DNA from: Tritrichomonas musculus
Lineage: Eukaryota > Parabasalia > Tritrichomonadida > Tritrichomonadidae
Direction of reading: 5' to 3'
Length of the DNA stretch: 35,737 bases
Assembly (NCBI GenBank): GCA_039105265.1
Contig: JAPFFF010000162.1
Span: 1-35,737, forward strand
Position 1 is the stretch's first letter. Every line of letters starts with the position of its first letter. Under the pieces are notes generated by a model. It was given only the letters and a program-made list of their open reading frames with translations. It was not told where the DNA came from and did no database searches. Shown one piece after another: positions 17,357 through 25,442 of this stretch. The translations under genes and the position numbers were made by a program.

Positions 17357-18259
17357 TCACTGAGAAGAGTTCCTGCAACATCCCATAAGAATGTTCCTAT
17401 AGTAAATGCTAATGTTATTCCACTCATTTTTTTTTACTAATTTCATATCTGCTTGAAGGTGCTGAGTTATATATTGTTGTTCTAGCATTTCCATTTGTAA
17501 CTTATTCACATCAAGTCTTAATATACCTACATCATAAGATAGAACATCAAAGTTATTAGCAACTACATTTAAATCACTCCTCATGGTTGTTATATTATCA
17601 GCTGTAATGATTTTTGATGAGCATATATTGTAATCAGTGTAGAGGGTTGTCGCTGCATTTGGATTAGGATATATTTCATAATATTGTTGATTAATGATAT
17701 ATTCGAATGGATTTATTTGTGGATTCCAATTTATTTCTTCAATTGTGTCTGTCATACTTTTCCTATGATATAGTTCAATATGTCTGGAATCAGTGTTAAT
17801 ATGGCTATCTTTCCAATAACAAGCGATACGTTCATTGGTATCTTTATCTCCAATGAGGTCTACATTAGCATTAGCTTGACCATACACATGGAGGATTTCT
17901 GGTTTGATTATAAATGTTAATCGAGTAGGAGTTGATGACTTCGACAAATAAATATCCAAATAAATACGAGATATCTTTGGAATTAATTCATTAAATTTAA
18001 CAACATTTTCTTCATAATCCAACAATCTACACTCAACACCAACCAAGTCATATCCTTCATATGTTTCTTTATTATGTTCACCCATTTGAAACACGATACA
18101 TTGAATATGGTTAGTTTCTCCATCAATAACCTCATTATTATTCAAGAGTATTTTTGTTGTAATCTTTCCTTCTTTATTTGCAAGTTCATAGAAACTATAT
18201 AAAATACCATGTTCTCCTCTATCTATAATTTCATTATGTATCTCATCATTCTTCATCAT
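17357..18259 (-). CDS. Polinton-like element ORF, 300 codons, unknown
   Basis: Part of the fossil. The first half is beta-rich and resembles the 162-codon ORF at 13857-14345. The second half (QQYYEIYPNPNAATTLYTDYN, then SKIITADNITTMRSDLNVVA) is plainly related to the start of the 402-codon ORF. A coiled coil follows (about 240-275). The two regions show that one gene family is present twice, in the same order, within the element. The function is unknown. Confidence 0.55.
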   Translation of the reverse strand: MMKNDEIHNEIIDRGEHGILYSFYELANKEGKITTKILLNNNEVIDGETNHIQCIVFQMGEHNKETYEGYDLVGVECRLLDYEENVVKFNELIPKISRIYLDIYLSKSSTPTRLTFIIKPEILHVYGQANANVDLIGDKDTNERIACYWKDSHINTDSRHIELYHRKSMTDTIEEINWNPQINPFEYIINQQYYEIYPNPNAATTLYTDYNICSSKIITADNITTMRSDLNVVANNFDVLSYDVGILRLDVNKLQMEMLEQQYITQHLQADMKLVKKNEWNNISIYYRNILMGCCRNSSQ

Positions 18260-18262
18260 TAC

Positions 18263-18682
18263 TTAACATAGATGTGTCCTGTTGTCATTATGATAATAGT
18301 TGATATTCCTTTTATTAAGCTTGTTAACAATATTACCTGCCAGCCTACCTCTAAAATTATTTCCTTCCCAATGACCTTTATTCCTGTCAGTATTGATATC
18401 ATCTATTTGCCATTCTAATTCACATGTATTTCCAAAACAAAACTCCTTGAACTTAAATTTAAAGCATTCGATTAGATAATAATCATTAGGAATTTCATAT
18501 ACCAATTTATAATATTCTTTGTCATTAATGGTCTCATTACTAATAGATGTTGGTTTGAAAAAAAAAAAAAACAAATCTGTCTTCTGCAACTTTAAAGCAT
18601 TATCAGCATCTATAATATCACATTTAACAACTGGTTGGGTAGATACCAAGCAATGTTGATTAAGCATATAATATATTAACAT
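18263..18682 (-). CDS. Polinton-like element ORF, 139 codons, unknown
   Basis: Part of the fossil, immediately before the 300-codon ORF in reading direction. A poly-Phe run from a T/A homopolymer sits near the start. The rest contains ECFKFKFKEFCFGN and HWEGNNFRGRLAGNIVNKLN, with a related relic at 14346-14753. No family is recognised. Confidence 0.45.
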   Translation of the reverse strand: MLIYYMLNQHCLVSTQPVVKCDIIDADNALKLQKTDLFFFFFKPTSISNETINDKEYYKLVYEIPNDYYLIECFKFKFKEFCFGNTCELEWQIDDINTDRNKGHWEGNNFRGRLAGNIVNKLNKRNINYYHNDNRTHLC

Positions 18683-18727
18683 ATCTTCTTTTATATAGAG
18701 GTCGAATGGACTAAATGGTAATGTTTT

Positions 18728-19525
18728 CTAAAACATGATATATAAATAATCTTCTGCAACATCAAGTTCATTGTATGCATTATATGATAATGTACATCTT
18801 CGTGTTTCACTATTATAGGATATAACTGGACATAGAATAACACCATTGATGACTTTTATATATATTTCCTTAAAGTATTTATTATCATCATAATATAAAG
18901 AATCTGTTCGAAGTATTATCTTAAATATTATTGTTTCATCTGTTATCGTTTCTATTGCATCTTTTAACTCTTTTCGTAAAATAATTAGGAAAGCATTAAA
19001 ATGTTTATCACCTATCCCATGTTGTATTTGTCGAATATCTTGATTAGTTAAATAATAATCAGGGTATCCTGTTTCAAGAGACCAATCAGTTGTTGTTATA
19101 CCTCCACTCAAGGTACCTCCACTTGGAATAGAATCACATATTATTTTTCCATTTACTTCTAAATCACCCTTTATAATATATTTACCAAGTACTGGTTTAA
19201 CTTGGTCTAATGATGGAGTATCATTCGATATTTGAACACCATAGCATTTTAATACATCATCGAATTTATCAAACCCTTTGACAAAGTCAGGTATTGCTAC
19301 TGCCGAAGAGTTATCTGTTTTGACTTCTTTTGTATTTTCGATTGATAACGCCATTGGAGATGGGTCATCTTTTGGTTCCCAAACCCATTGCCTTTTATCT
19401 TCATTCCAAACTATTTCCCCAAAAACCTGAACAAAAATATTTCTTGCACGTACAAGAGCACTTACTGCTGGGGTGTTTTGTGTTTGCCATCCATCCATTC
19501 CAAATGTTGTGATAAAATAACCCAT
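18728..19525 (-). CDS. Polinton-like element ORF, 265 codons, unknown
   Basis: Part of the fossil. The middle of the protein (GKYIIKGDLEVNGKIICDSI, then a Gly/Thr/Ser stretch) is of the kind seen in beta-structured fibre or adhesin proteins, though no family can be named. The C-terminal third is beta-rich (FKEIYIKVINGVILCPVI). Related pieces lie on both sides of the inner insertion (14754-14948 and 16303-16602). A fibre role is a guess from composition. Confidence 0.5.
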   Translation of the reverse strand: MGYFITTFGMDGWQTQNTPAVSALVRARNIFVQVFGEIVWNEDKRQWVWEPKDDPSPMALSIENTKEVKTDNSSAVAIPDFVKGFDKFDDVLKCYGVQISNDTPSLDQVKPVLGKYIIKGDLEVNGKIICDSIPSGGTLSGGITTTDWSLETGYPDYYLTNQDIRQIQHGIGDKHFNAFLIILRKELKDAIETITDETIIFKIILRTDSLYYDDNKYFKEIYIKVINGVILCPVISYNSETRRCTLSYNAYNELDVAEDYLYIMF

Positions 19526-19620
19526 TCTTCATGTGTCATATCCCATATTAAATTATCAGGAGCATCTAATAATTCATTATGAATCCAATCATCATCTTGG
19601 AAGTCATATCCGTGTTCTTG

Positions 19621-20553
19621 CTATTCTTCATCTACAATATTCCAAGCTACATATTGACCTAATTCTGCATGATATTCTCTATTACGGTATAACATTTCAT
19701 TTGTTGGCATATGTAGATATGAATTCTCTTCTGGAAAGTACGCCCATTCTTCATATCTATCACTATGCTTGAGATGTCCTCTATGGTCTTTTTCAAAGAT
19801 TGGTATTAATACATCTACTATTGCTTCACTAGCTCCTTCTCTCCAACCTTCCTCAAAAGGATAATAAATATTTAACATAACCCATTCATCATGAACAACA
19901 TCCCACATGTAATTTTGAGGTACAGGAGCATTCCTATTTCGTCTCCATCCTGCAAGTCTATCCAAGTTATCATCTCTTTCTCGCCATTCCTCATAGATGA
20001 TGTCCGAAAAATAATTACTATCTTGATTATATAGAGCGTTCGAACGGTCTGCAATAGGTCTGTAAACTGGTATTTGTTGTTCTTTGTCTTGTTGTTCCAT
20101 TGCTTGTTTTGCTATATCAGGTATTGCATCCTCATACATAACAACATCATGCATAGCATCTTGAAATGACTGTACTTGTTCACCAAGATTCAATATATTT
20201 ATATTCTCATCAATATCACCCAAATGTTCTTCAAGATGTCGATTTTGATTTCTTAGGTAGTTCGTTAATTCATCAATCTCATCTTGTGGGATACCTACAC
20301 CACCTTCTCCTTCATCCTCTTCATGATTGCAATCACAGGATTTTATCTGCGATACTTGTTCTATCAAATCATTTAATACAGTCATGAGTACTTCGATATT
20401 TCGTTGAACGTCATTTAAGTGGTTATTTAAGGTGACTGACATTTGACTACAATCAATATAAGTAATAGTTATTTTATTATCTGGAGCTTTGGATAGTCGA
20501 AATAATTTTAAGGCTTTTGAGATACCTAAACCTAGTACACTCGAAAACAGCAA
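19621..20553 (-). CDS. Polinton-like element ORF, 310 codons, with repeated EEW/DEW motifs
   Basis: Part of the fossil. The protein begins with a hydrophobic segment (MLFSSVLGLGISKALKLF). A helical coiled-coil-like part follows (about 40-75) and a Cys/His/acidic linker (SCDCNHEEDEGEGG), then another helical part. The C-terminal half has several short Trp-centred repeats: IIYEEWRERDD, MWDVVHDEWVM, DRYEEWAYFPEE. The family is not recognised. The frame is open somewhat further upstream, so the start is uncertain. Confidence 0.5.
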   Translation of the reverse strand: MLFSSVLGLGISKALKLFRLSKAPDNKITITYIDCSQMSVTLNNHLNDVQRNIEVLMTVLNDLIEQVSQIKSCDCNHEEDEGEGGVGIPQDEIDELTNYLRNQNRHLEEHLGDIDENINILNLGEQVQSFQDAMHDVVMYEDAIPDIAKQAMEQQDKEQQIPVYRPIADRSNALYNQDSNYFSDIIYEEWRERDDNLDRLAGWRRNRNAPVPQNYMWDVVHDEWVMLNIYYPFEEGWREGASEAIVDVLIPIFEKDHRGHLKHSDRYEEWAYFPEENSYLHMPTNEMLYRNREYHAELGQYVAWNIVDEE

Positions 20554-20637
20554 ATATTGAAGTTTTTGAGGAGTATGTTTGCAATTTTCTAAGTAGTATC
20601 TTGTATATATATCAAGGAATTCACATGGGCTACTTAC

Positions 20638-21420
20638 TTAAATAATTTGATCTGCCTCAACCAAGTCTGTACACCCTTTGTATCTATATCCTATTCTTTT
20701 TACTGACAATTTATCTAGATTCCAATGGTATTGAGATATCCTTGATACGAAATTTTTAAAGTTAGATTCATTAAAAGCCTCATATAAGAATCTCTTTGTG
20801 GTCATGTTAGTTCTTTCATTCTTTATGACATTCATCAATAAATCTCCCAGGTTCGAATAACCAGCCTCATCTAAAAAAGGGTCAGGCTCGAGTGTTGGAA
20901 GTGATACAGGGTCTTGAAGATATCGAATAACCTTTGTTTGTCCTAGTTGTTCATCTGTTGATACTTGTTCATATCCATCAGCAGCACAGATCAATTCGGT
21001 ATACATCTCATGAATAGCCTCACATGTATTAGATTCTTCTTCAATAAATTCATTAAAGGTATTTACGCAAAGTTCATCTTTTATCAACTCCTTATATGAC
21101 TCTGCTTTTTCAGGTAGTGAGTCTTCTAATAGGGGTGTCTTTTCAGGTCCTTTAAATACATATTTTAAATAATTGGCAAATTTGTGTGTAATATGTACAT
21201 TGCCAAAGCCTTCAAGCTTTCCTCCATTTTCGATATAACCATTGACTACTCTTTCGTCTACTTCTGCTTTGTTATATAAACAACTAAAAGTAGGGTAATC
21301 ATCTGGGTCTTCATTTCTTATAATATCAATATTGCCTACATCATTAACACATATCTCTATGTCTTTGTTTTTGAGCTTTTCAGCCTCACTTGATTGCAAA
21401 GAATAAAGTTTAATTGACAT
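20638..21420 (-). CDS. Polinton-like element ORF, 260 codons, first leftward gene
   Basis: Part of the fossil. A soluble-looking acidic protein with no membrane segment. It starts MSIKLYSLQSSEAEKLKNKD and contains a Gly-rich turn (IENGGKLEGFGNVHI) and several helical stretches. No family is recognised. Its ATG lies only 15 bp from the ATG of the rightward ORF at 21436, so the two share one short promoter region. Confidence 0.5.
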   Translation of the reverse strand: MSIKLYSLQSSEAEKLKNKDIEICVNDVGNIDIIRNEDPDDYPTFSCLYNKAEVDERVVNGYIENGGKLEGFGNVHITHKFANYLKYVFKGPEKTPLLEDSLPEKAESYKELIKDELCVNTFNEFIEEESNTCEAIHEMYTELICAADGYEQVSTDEQLGQTKVIRYLQDPVSLPTLEPDPFLDEAGYSNLGDLLMNVIKNERTNMTTKRFLYEAFNESNFKNFVSRISQYHWNLDKLSVKRIGYRYKGCTDLVEADQII

Positions 21421-21435
21421 TTTAGGAATAATAAA
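21421..21435. promoter_or_regulatory. 15-bp divergent promoter region of the Polinton-like element
   Basis: Two divergent start codons are separated by 15 bp. Because of the symmetry, each gene reads ACATTTTA about 13-20 bases before its own ATG, resembling the trichomonad initiator TCAYTWY except at its first base. This is a compact bidirectional start region by inference only. Confidence 0.35.
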
Positions 21436-21717
21436 ATGTTAGTATCAGTACAGAGTACAAATGCTGATGAATATAATAAGGTATCTATCAATTTGGATAT
21501 ACCATGGAAGTGTAAATATATTAAATATTACGTATCTTCAATTAATACAATAAGTAATATTATGTTGAGTACGAAAGATGATTATATAGAGTTTACACAT
21601 AAAAGTATTCCATTCAAGCTTACATTCGAAGATAGATATAATTATACCATCATGCAACAAGAAGCAAAAAAGAAGAAGAAGAAAAAAATTTTTTTTATTT
21701 TTTATTTTTTTAACTAG
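21436..21717 (+). CDS. Polinton-like element ORF, 93 codons, rightward
   Basis: Part of the fossil and the only rightward ORF of the element. The beginning (MLVSVQSTNADEYNKVSINL) and middle (YIKYYVSSINTISNIM) look like beta strands. The end is a Lys run and Phe-rich tail produced by the A/T tract next to the right terminal repeat, so that end is unlikely to be a native C-terminus. The family is not recognised. Confidence 0.4.
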   Translation: MLVSVQSTNADEYNKVSINLDIPWKCKYIKYYVSSINTISNIMLSTKDDYIEFTHKSIPFKLTFEDRYNYTIMQQEAKKKKKKKIFFIFYFFN

Positions 21718-21782
21718 TTCGTGTTGACGTGAGGGCCATTAGCGTAGCGTGTCCCCGCGGAAACCGACTAGTATATACTACT
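21712..21782 (-). repeat. Right terminal inverted repeat of the Polinton-like element
   Basis: 71 bp, the complement of the left terminal repeat with 7 differences, ending GTATATACTACT at 21782. Confidence 0.92.
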
Positions 21783-22254
21783 AAATCTACCTGATTTAGT
21801 GTTTTCAAATATACTTATTTTAATAGGATTGTTATAGATCGATGAACAAAATCCTTTACATAATTAACTTTCTTATTAGAATAATTTGAGATGGAATATA
21901 CATTTTCTGGGAAAAAAAGTTTGTTAACTCGAAGTCAGCTTTTTATTCTGAGTAATCAGTCATTTACAATGAATGCTAAAAAGATATTTCGACAATAGTT
22001 TGGTAATCATTTACAAATTTTTAAATAATATTTTTAACTCTGTTGAATTTAAAAAGCTAGTAATTCCTTCTATATGTCATGCATTTGAATATGGATCTTT
22101 GTCAAGCTCATATTGTACAATTATTAGAATATTTTCATCAGATCGTCTTCCCTAGTGTTCTACTTATTCAATGTTGATATCACCAATTTTGAACTTGTGC
22201 ACCCAAAATACTGCACACTCTTGCAGAGATTGCAAGTTAACCAAACTCATTTGC
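21783..22254. other. Spacer with possible gene debris
   Basis: AT-rich. A short plus-strand stretch at 21973-22155 reads FKKLVIPSICHAFEYGSLSSSYC, which could be a scrap of an ankyrin-type trichomonad protein, but it is too short to support. A CTAAATC/GATTTAG pair sits at 21781-21800. Confidence 0.35.
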
Positions 22255-22430
22255 TAATAGGAACTCAATGGCCAAAGAAGTTTTACAAAAACTAGGATGT
22301 TAATAGGAACTCAATTAATTTGTGTTTTCATTTGTGTTTTCAATTAATTCTCTTATGAGCAAAGAGTTGCTTTGCTTCAGTAAGTTTTACAAAAACTAAA
22401 TTGTTAATAGGAACTCAATGGCCAAAGAAC
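22254..22430 (+). repeat. Direct repeats of a GGAACTCAATGGCC-type unit
   Basis: TAATAGGAACTCAAT occurs three times, at about 22255, 22300 and 22405; the first and last copies continue TGGCCAAAGAA-like. GTTTTACAAAAACTA occurs before the second and third copies (about 22280 and 22383). The unit is therefore roughly GTTTTACAAAAACTA-6nt-TAATAGGAACTCAAT, duplicated with about 103 bp spacing. Local duplications; the origin is unknown. Confidence 0.75.
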
Positions 22431-22860
22431 ATGTTGTACATATAAAGGATAACTTATGAAGGATAACATTCTTGTTCGAGGCTATTGTACCATTCATTAT
22501 ACCTCTTTTTTTTTTTTTTTTTATCTTATCTCTTTTTAGGCGGACATTTTTTTCAAGTACATTGCACATAGTTTTCACAGAATGTGCCTATTATAGGTTT
22601 ATCTTGAACATCTAGTGATGAAAATAAAATATTTATAATGATCTGGGTCTGATTAAAACAAAAACAAACACACACAAGTGGTAGTGATTCATCAGATTAT
22701 AAAATTAATATGAACCTATCAAAAAAAATATTTCAACTAGGTAATTAGTATTACTTCTGTACCAAACCTAGATTTAATTGTTGTTCTAAACAAATATCTC
22801 ATTACTTTTATTTAGCTCATTAGAATCCGCAAACTTTTGAGAAATTAAAGCAAATTCCAT
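22431..22860. other. AT-rich spacer, no gene seen
   Basis: No supportable ORF, RNA gene or inverted-end element. It contains a poly(T) run near 22508-22522 and a short CA-rich stretch (ACAAACACACACAAG) near 22662. Confidence 0.4.
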
Positions 22861-22869
22861 CTTGATAGA

Positions 22870-23004
22870 GTTACATATACATTCAACTCCAAAAGCTAAG
22901 ACAGTTCAAAAAACTATTTCTAGATGATCTGTATCTTCCTCTAATTGCTGCTTAACTTGCTCTATTTTATGGACTCTAAATTTTAAGCAGTCAAAAGGAT
23001 TAGG
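22870..23004 (-). mobile_element. Small relic of a second Polinton-like element
   Basis: The minus strand near 22880-22975 resembles residues about 80-105 of the 402-codon ORF of the main element: the words EQV, QLEED and LAFGV recur with the same spacing. DNA similarity to 13555-13670 is also visible (CAACTCCAAAAGCTAA is identical). This is a broken fragment, clearly older or more decayed than the main copy. Confidence 0.6.
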
Positions 23005-23025
23005 AGTAGTATATACTACTTTAGG
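23000..23025. repeat. 16-bp palindrome of Polinton-type termini between TTAGG direct repeats
   Basis: AGTAGTATATACTACT (23005-23020) equals the first 14 bases of the Polinton-like terminal repeat read from either side. It is bordered exactly by TTAGG on the left (23000-23004) and TTAGG on the right (23021-23025). The arrangement looks like two collapsed element ends with a 5-bp target duplication. Confidence 0.6.
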
Positions 23026-23427
23026 GACAGTGGCGAACTCTGTATTTTTGTCGTGCAAAATACTATATTCTACTGAGAATGAAAACAGAAAGCTGAGGTA
23101 TCATATCATTACATAGTATCTCATTACTAGATATTGAACATGATTTTAAAAAAGTTTGTCTGCTTTTTTACGTAAATACATTCAATTTTATATACTAATT
23201 ATATGAATATTATGCTAGAAATTTTTGAACTTGATATACAAAATCAAATGAGTCATATGATATGACCATGATCAGTATAATAATTTGTACCAAAACATTG
23301 ACAATTCTTAAAATATTTTCATTAAAGCCCATTTTTAAATTATACTTATGAAACAACGAGTTTCAACCAATTGAATTTTTTGTTAGCCAAATATTTATTG
23401 AAATGCAATTATTAATAAAAAAAGGAG
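23026..23427. other. Spacer upstream of the CFA20-domain gene
   Basis: AT-rich 5' region of the next gene. I see no clear TCAYTWY motif within 40 bases of the ATG; the bases before it are AAAAAAAGGAG. Confidence 0.4.
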
Positions 23428-25065
23428 ATGAATTCATTAAATGTTACTGAAATTCTTGGTCCTCGTACTAACCGAACAAATAACAAAAGAGAGTATAGCA
23501 AACCTGATAGATCTTATATATATAAAGTCGAAGGTCAACGTTCAAATCCATTAAAGTTAACAAATCTACCTCAAAATTCAAGAGGTGACAACACCTGCCA
23601 CTATTTTGTTATTCAAGTCAGAACAAGCGAAGATTTTACCATTACAATCACTATTAGAGATGATAAGACAAATTCTTTTAATTTTGCTTTTTCAACTTTT
23701 GCACGAAAAACTCAACAACAACAGCAAGACTCACCAAATTCAATTTCTCGTCCATCTACATCGCAAACATCAGCTTTAATTTATCTTGATATACCTAGAA
23801 ACATTTGGGTAACTCTGTATTTTGACCTTAAAACTCTTTCTCGTCAATATTGGGTATCAGGAAGCTATCATTCACTTGATAAAATTGAAATCTCGCCTAC
23901 ATGCAGTGTTAGGTGGGTTTTTACACAAGAAGAATTAATAATTAATGAAACAAATGACATCGAACTACCAAAAGGGCTAGAATATCCAAATGGAATTTCA
24001 AACACTATTATTGTTATCCCATCAAATTCAAATTCTAATTTAATTTCAAATCTAAATCCAAATGAACAAGGCCAATTTTCACCTGGAAATACTCGTGCTT
24101 TAAATTCAAAAGCATCTCCTCGAATTTCGAACAATCCATCAAGGCCATTAAAGTCTCCAAATATTAATCTACCACCTTCAATACCAATTGCTTCTATTGG
24201 ACAGCCTGATTTTAATCAACCTTCTTCATCAGTTTCATCAGCTAAACAGAAATCTTCCCGTGATAAACGCATCCCATCAAGAAAGAAAACGGGTGAGGTT
24301 GATCAAAAAGATTCTTCTAGATCAGAAAAACAAATAGCAGTTTCAGCCATTCCTGTGTCTTTAAAAAGAGCAGAAAAAATTGAAGAAAAGTACGATAAAG
24401 AGCGTGAAAAACAAAAAGCTTCAAAGCTTTCAACTAAAACTTCTAAACCAGCATTTCGGTCAAATAACAAAACAGGCATAAACAGTAAAAGTGGAAAAAA
24501 CACCAAAAATAAGGCAGATGCAGATGATGAAGCTAATTTTGCCGAATTTGCTGGATCTTCGATTAAGATGAAAAAGAGCAGTTTACTTAGTAACTCTAAA
24601 AATGTTACTGCAGAAATAAGTAAAACTAAAAATAACAAAGAGCATTCAAAAAATTCAACTGCTGAATTCAATAATAATAATGATAATGCAAATAATGATG
24701 ATTTAGCCAAAACTGAAATGAAAGCAGATGATTTTGCAGGTGACCAAAATAACATTCCCCAACTAGGCGAAGATGATGTTGACGATTTGAGTGGATTCAA
24801 ATCTCATGACTACCCTTATCTGATTAATGATGATGACGATGATGATGAATCTGATGGGAGCGCTTTTGGAGGTGAAGCACCTCAATATGAAACAGAGTTT
24901 CTAAATATTGATATTCCAAGGGAGACTCCAGATATTTTAAATAATAATGAAGATGATGAAGAGGAAGAACTTGAACTAATGTATATAAGTGCACTGGATT
25001 GTTATTACTGTCCGAGCAATCAACAATACTACCAGATTGAAGATGGAAATAACTTAGATGTATGA
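23428..25065 (+). CDS. CFA20-domain (CFAP20DC-like) protein, flagellar candidate
   Basis: 545 codons. Residues about 1-168 read as a CFA20 (formerly DUF667) domain: it opens VTEILGPRT..., followed by HYFVIQVRTSEDFTITITI (a beta strand pair), a variable Gln-rich loop (about 95-112), LIYLDIPRNIWVTLYFDLKT and the closing KIEISPTCSVRWVFT. The pattern, strand then FSTF then IP..IWV.L.FDL then SP.C.VR.VFT, is the family signature. CFAP20 and its relatives belong to axonemes and centrioles and act on tubulin doublets, and a flagellated host fits. Residues 170-545 are predicted disordered: Ser/Pro/Asn-rich, then Lys-rich (330-440), then strongly acidic with an Asp run (about 470-476), ending in a short conserved-looking LMYISALDCYYCPSNQQYYQ. 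The order resembles the mammalian CFA20-domain-containing protein more than plain CFAP20, which is about 190 residues. Confidence 0.8.
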   Translation: MNSLNVTEILGPRTNRTNNKREYSKPDRSYIYKVEGQRSNPLKLTNLPQNSRGDNTCHYFVIQVRTSEDFTITITIRDDKTNSFNFAFSTFARKTQQQQQDSPNSISRPSTSQTSALIYLDIPRNIWVTLYFDLKTLSRQYWVSGSYHSLDKIEISPTCSVRWVFTQEELIINETNDIELPKGLEYPNGISNTIIVIPSNSNSNLISNLNPNEQGQFSPGNTRALNSKASPRISNNPSRPLKSPNINLPPSIPIASIGQPDFNQPSSSVSSAKQKSSRDKRIPSRKKTGEVDQKDSSRSEKQIAVSAIPVSLKRAEKIEEKYDKEREKQKASKLSTKTSKPAFRSNNKTGINSKSGKNTKNKADADDEANFAEFAGSSIKMKKSSLLSNSKNVTAEISKTKNNKEHSKNSTAEFNNNNDNANNDDLAKTEMKADDFAGDQNNIPQLGEDDVDDLSGFKSHDYPYLINDDDDDDESDGSAFGGEAPQYETEFLNIDIPRETPDILNNNEDDEEEELELMYISALDCYYCPSNQQYYQIEDGNNLDV

Positions 25066-25442
25066 AAAATGTGAAGAAAAATTAATATATAAATAGATAT
25101 GTTTTATTTTTTTATTTATGCTTTATTTTTTGGAGTCTGAAAATATCACAATAATGTTTATATCATATCTGTTTTAAGCGTTGTATAAATATAATTTTTA
25201 TATGGATCCTCTATTTCATTCATGATTAGAATATGATGTCTAGACTGAAAGCCGAAATCAAAAAGGATTAATGAATACATTATTCTTTCATTTTCAAAAA
25301 AAATAATTTAGAATATTATCTTGTAATGAAAAAGCAATTTTAAATTTATATTTTAATGATAGTTTAATAAAAACGCAGATAAATATTTTCAACTAATATT
25401 TTGGCTATCTATTGTATTATTAATTATATTAAAACAAGATAA
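25066..25442. other. Convergent spacer between the CFA20 gene and the ABC transporter gene
   Basis: AT-rich 3' region shared by two converging genes. No gene or repeat is supported. Confidence 0.45.

Larger units (their letters stand above)
12501..21782 (-). mobile_element. Polinton/Maverick-like element, 9.28 kb, broken fossil
   Basis: Both ends carry a 71-bp terminal inverted repeat starting AGTAGTATATACTAGTCGG, about 64 of 71 positions identical. The AG...CT termini and long inverted repeats fit Polintons, which are abundant in trichomonads. Almost all ORFs run leftward, and one short ORF at the right end runs the other way. The proteins look like virus-like-element products (coiled coils, Gly-rich segments, beta-rich parts), but I see no protein-primed DNA polymerase B, no DDE integrase, no packaging ATPase and no recognisable major capsid protein. 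At about half the usual length, this is best read as a reduced or non-autonomous member. It looks broken, with roughly half a dozen or more breaks. No 5-6 bp target duplication is evident in the flanks. The age is moderate, judged from about 10% divergence of the ends. A DNA-transposon-like insertion sits inside it. Confidence 0.75.

Noticed and set aside
12495-21788. Target duplication for the Polinton-like element
   Set aside because: The left flank CCTTTA and right flank AAATCT do not match, so no duplication can be claimed.
21973-22155. 60-codon plus-strand ORF, possible ankyrin-protein scrap
   Set aside because: Too short and only weakly reminiscent of trichomonad ankyrin proteins. It is mentioned as possible debris but not called.
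24303-24800. 165-codon minus-strand ORF opposite the CFA20 gene
   Set aside because: It is a Leu/Ser-rich antisense shadow of Lys/Asn-rich coding sequence.
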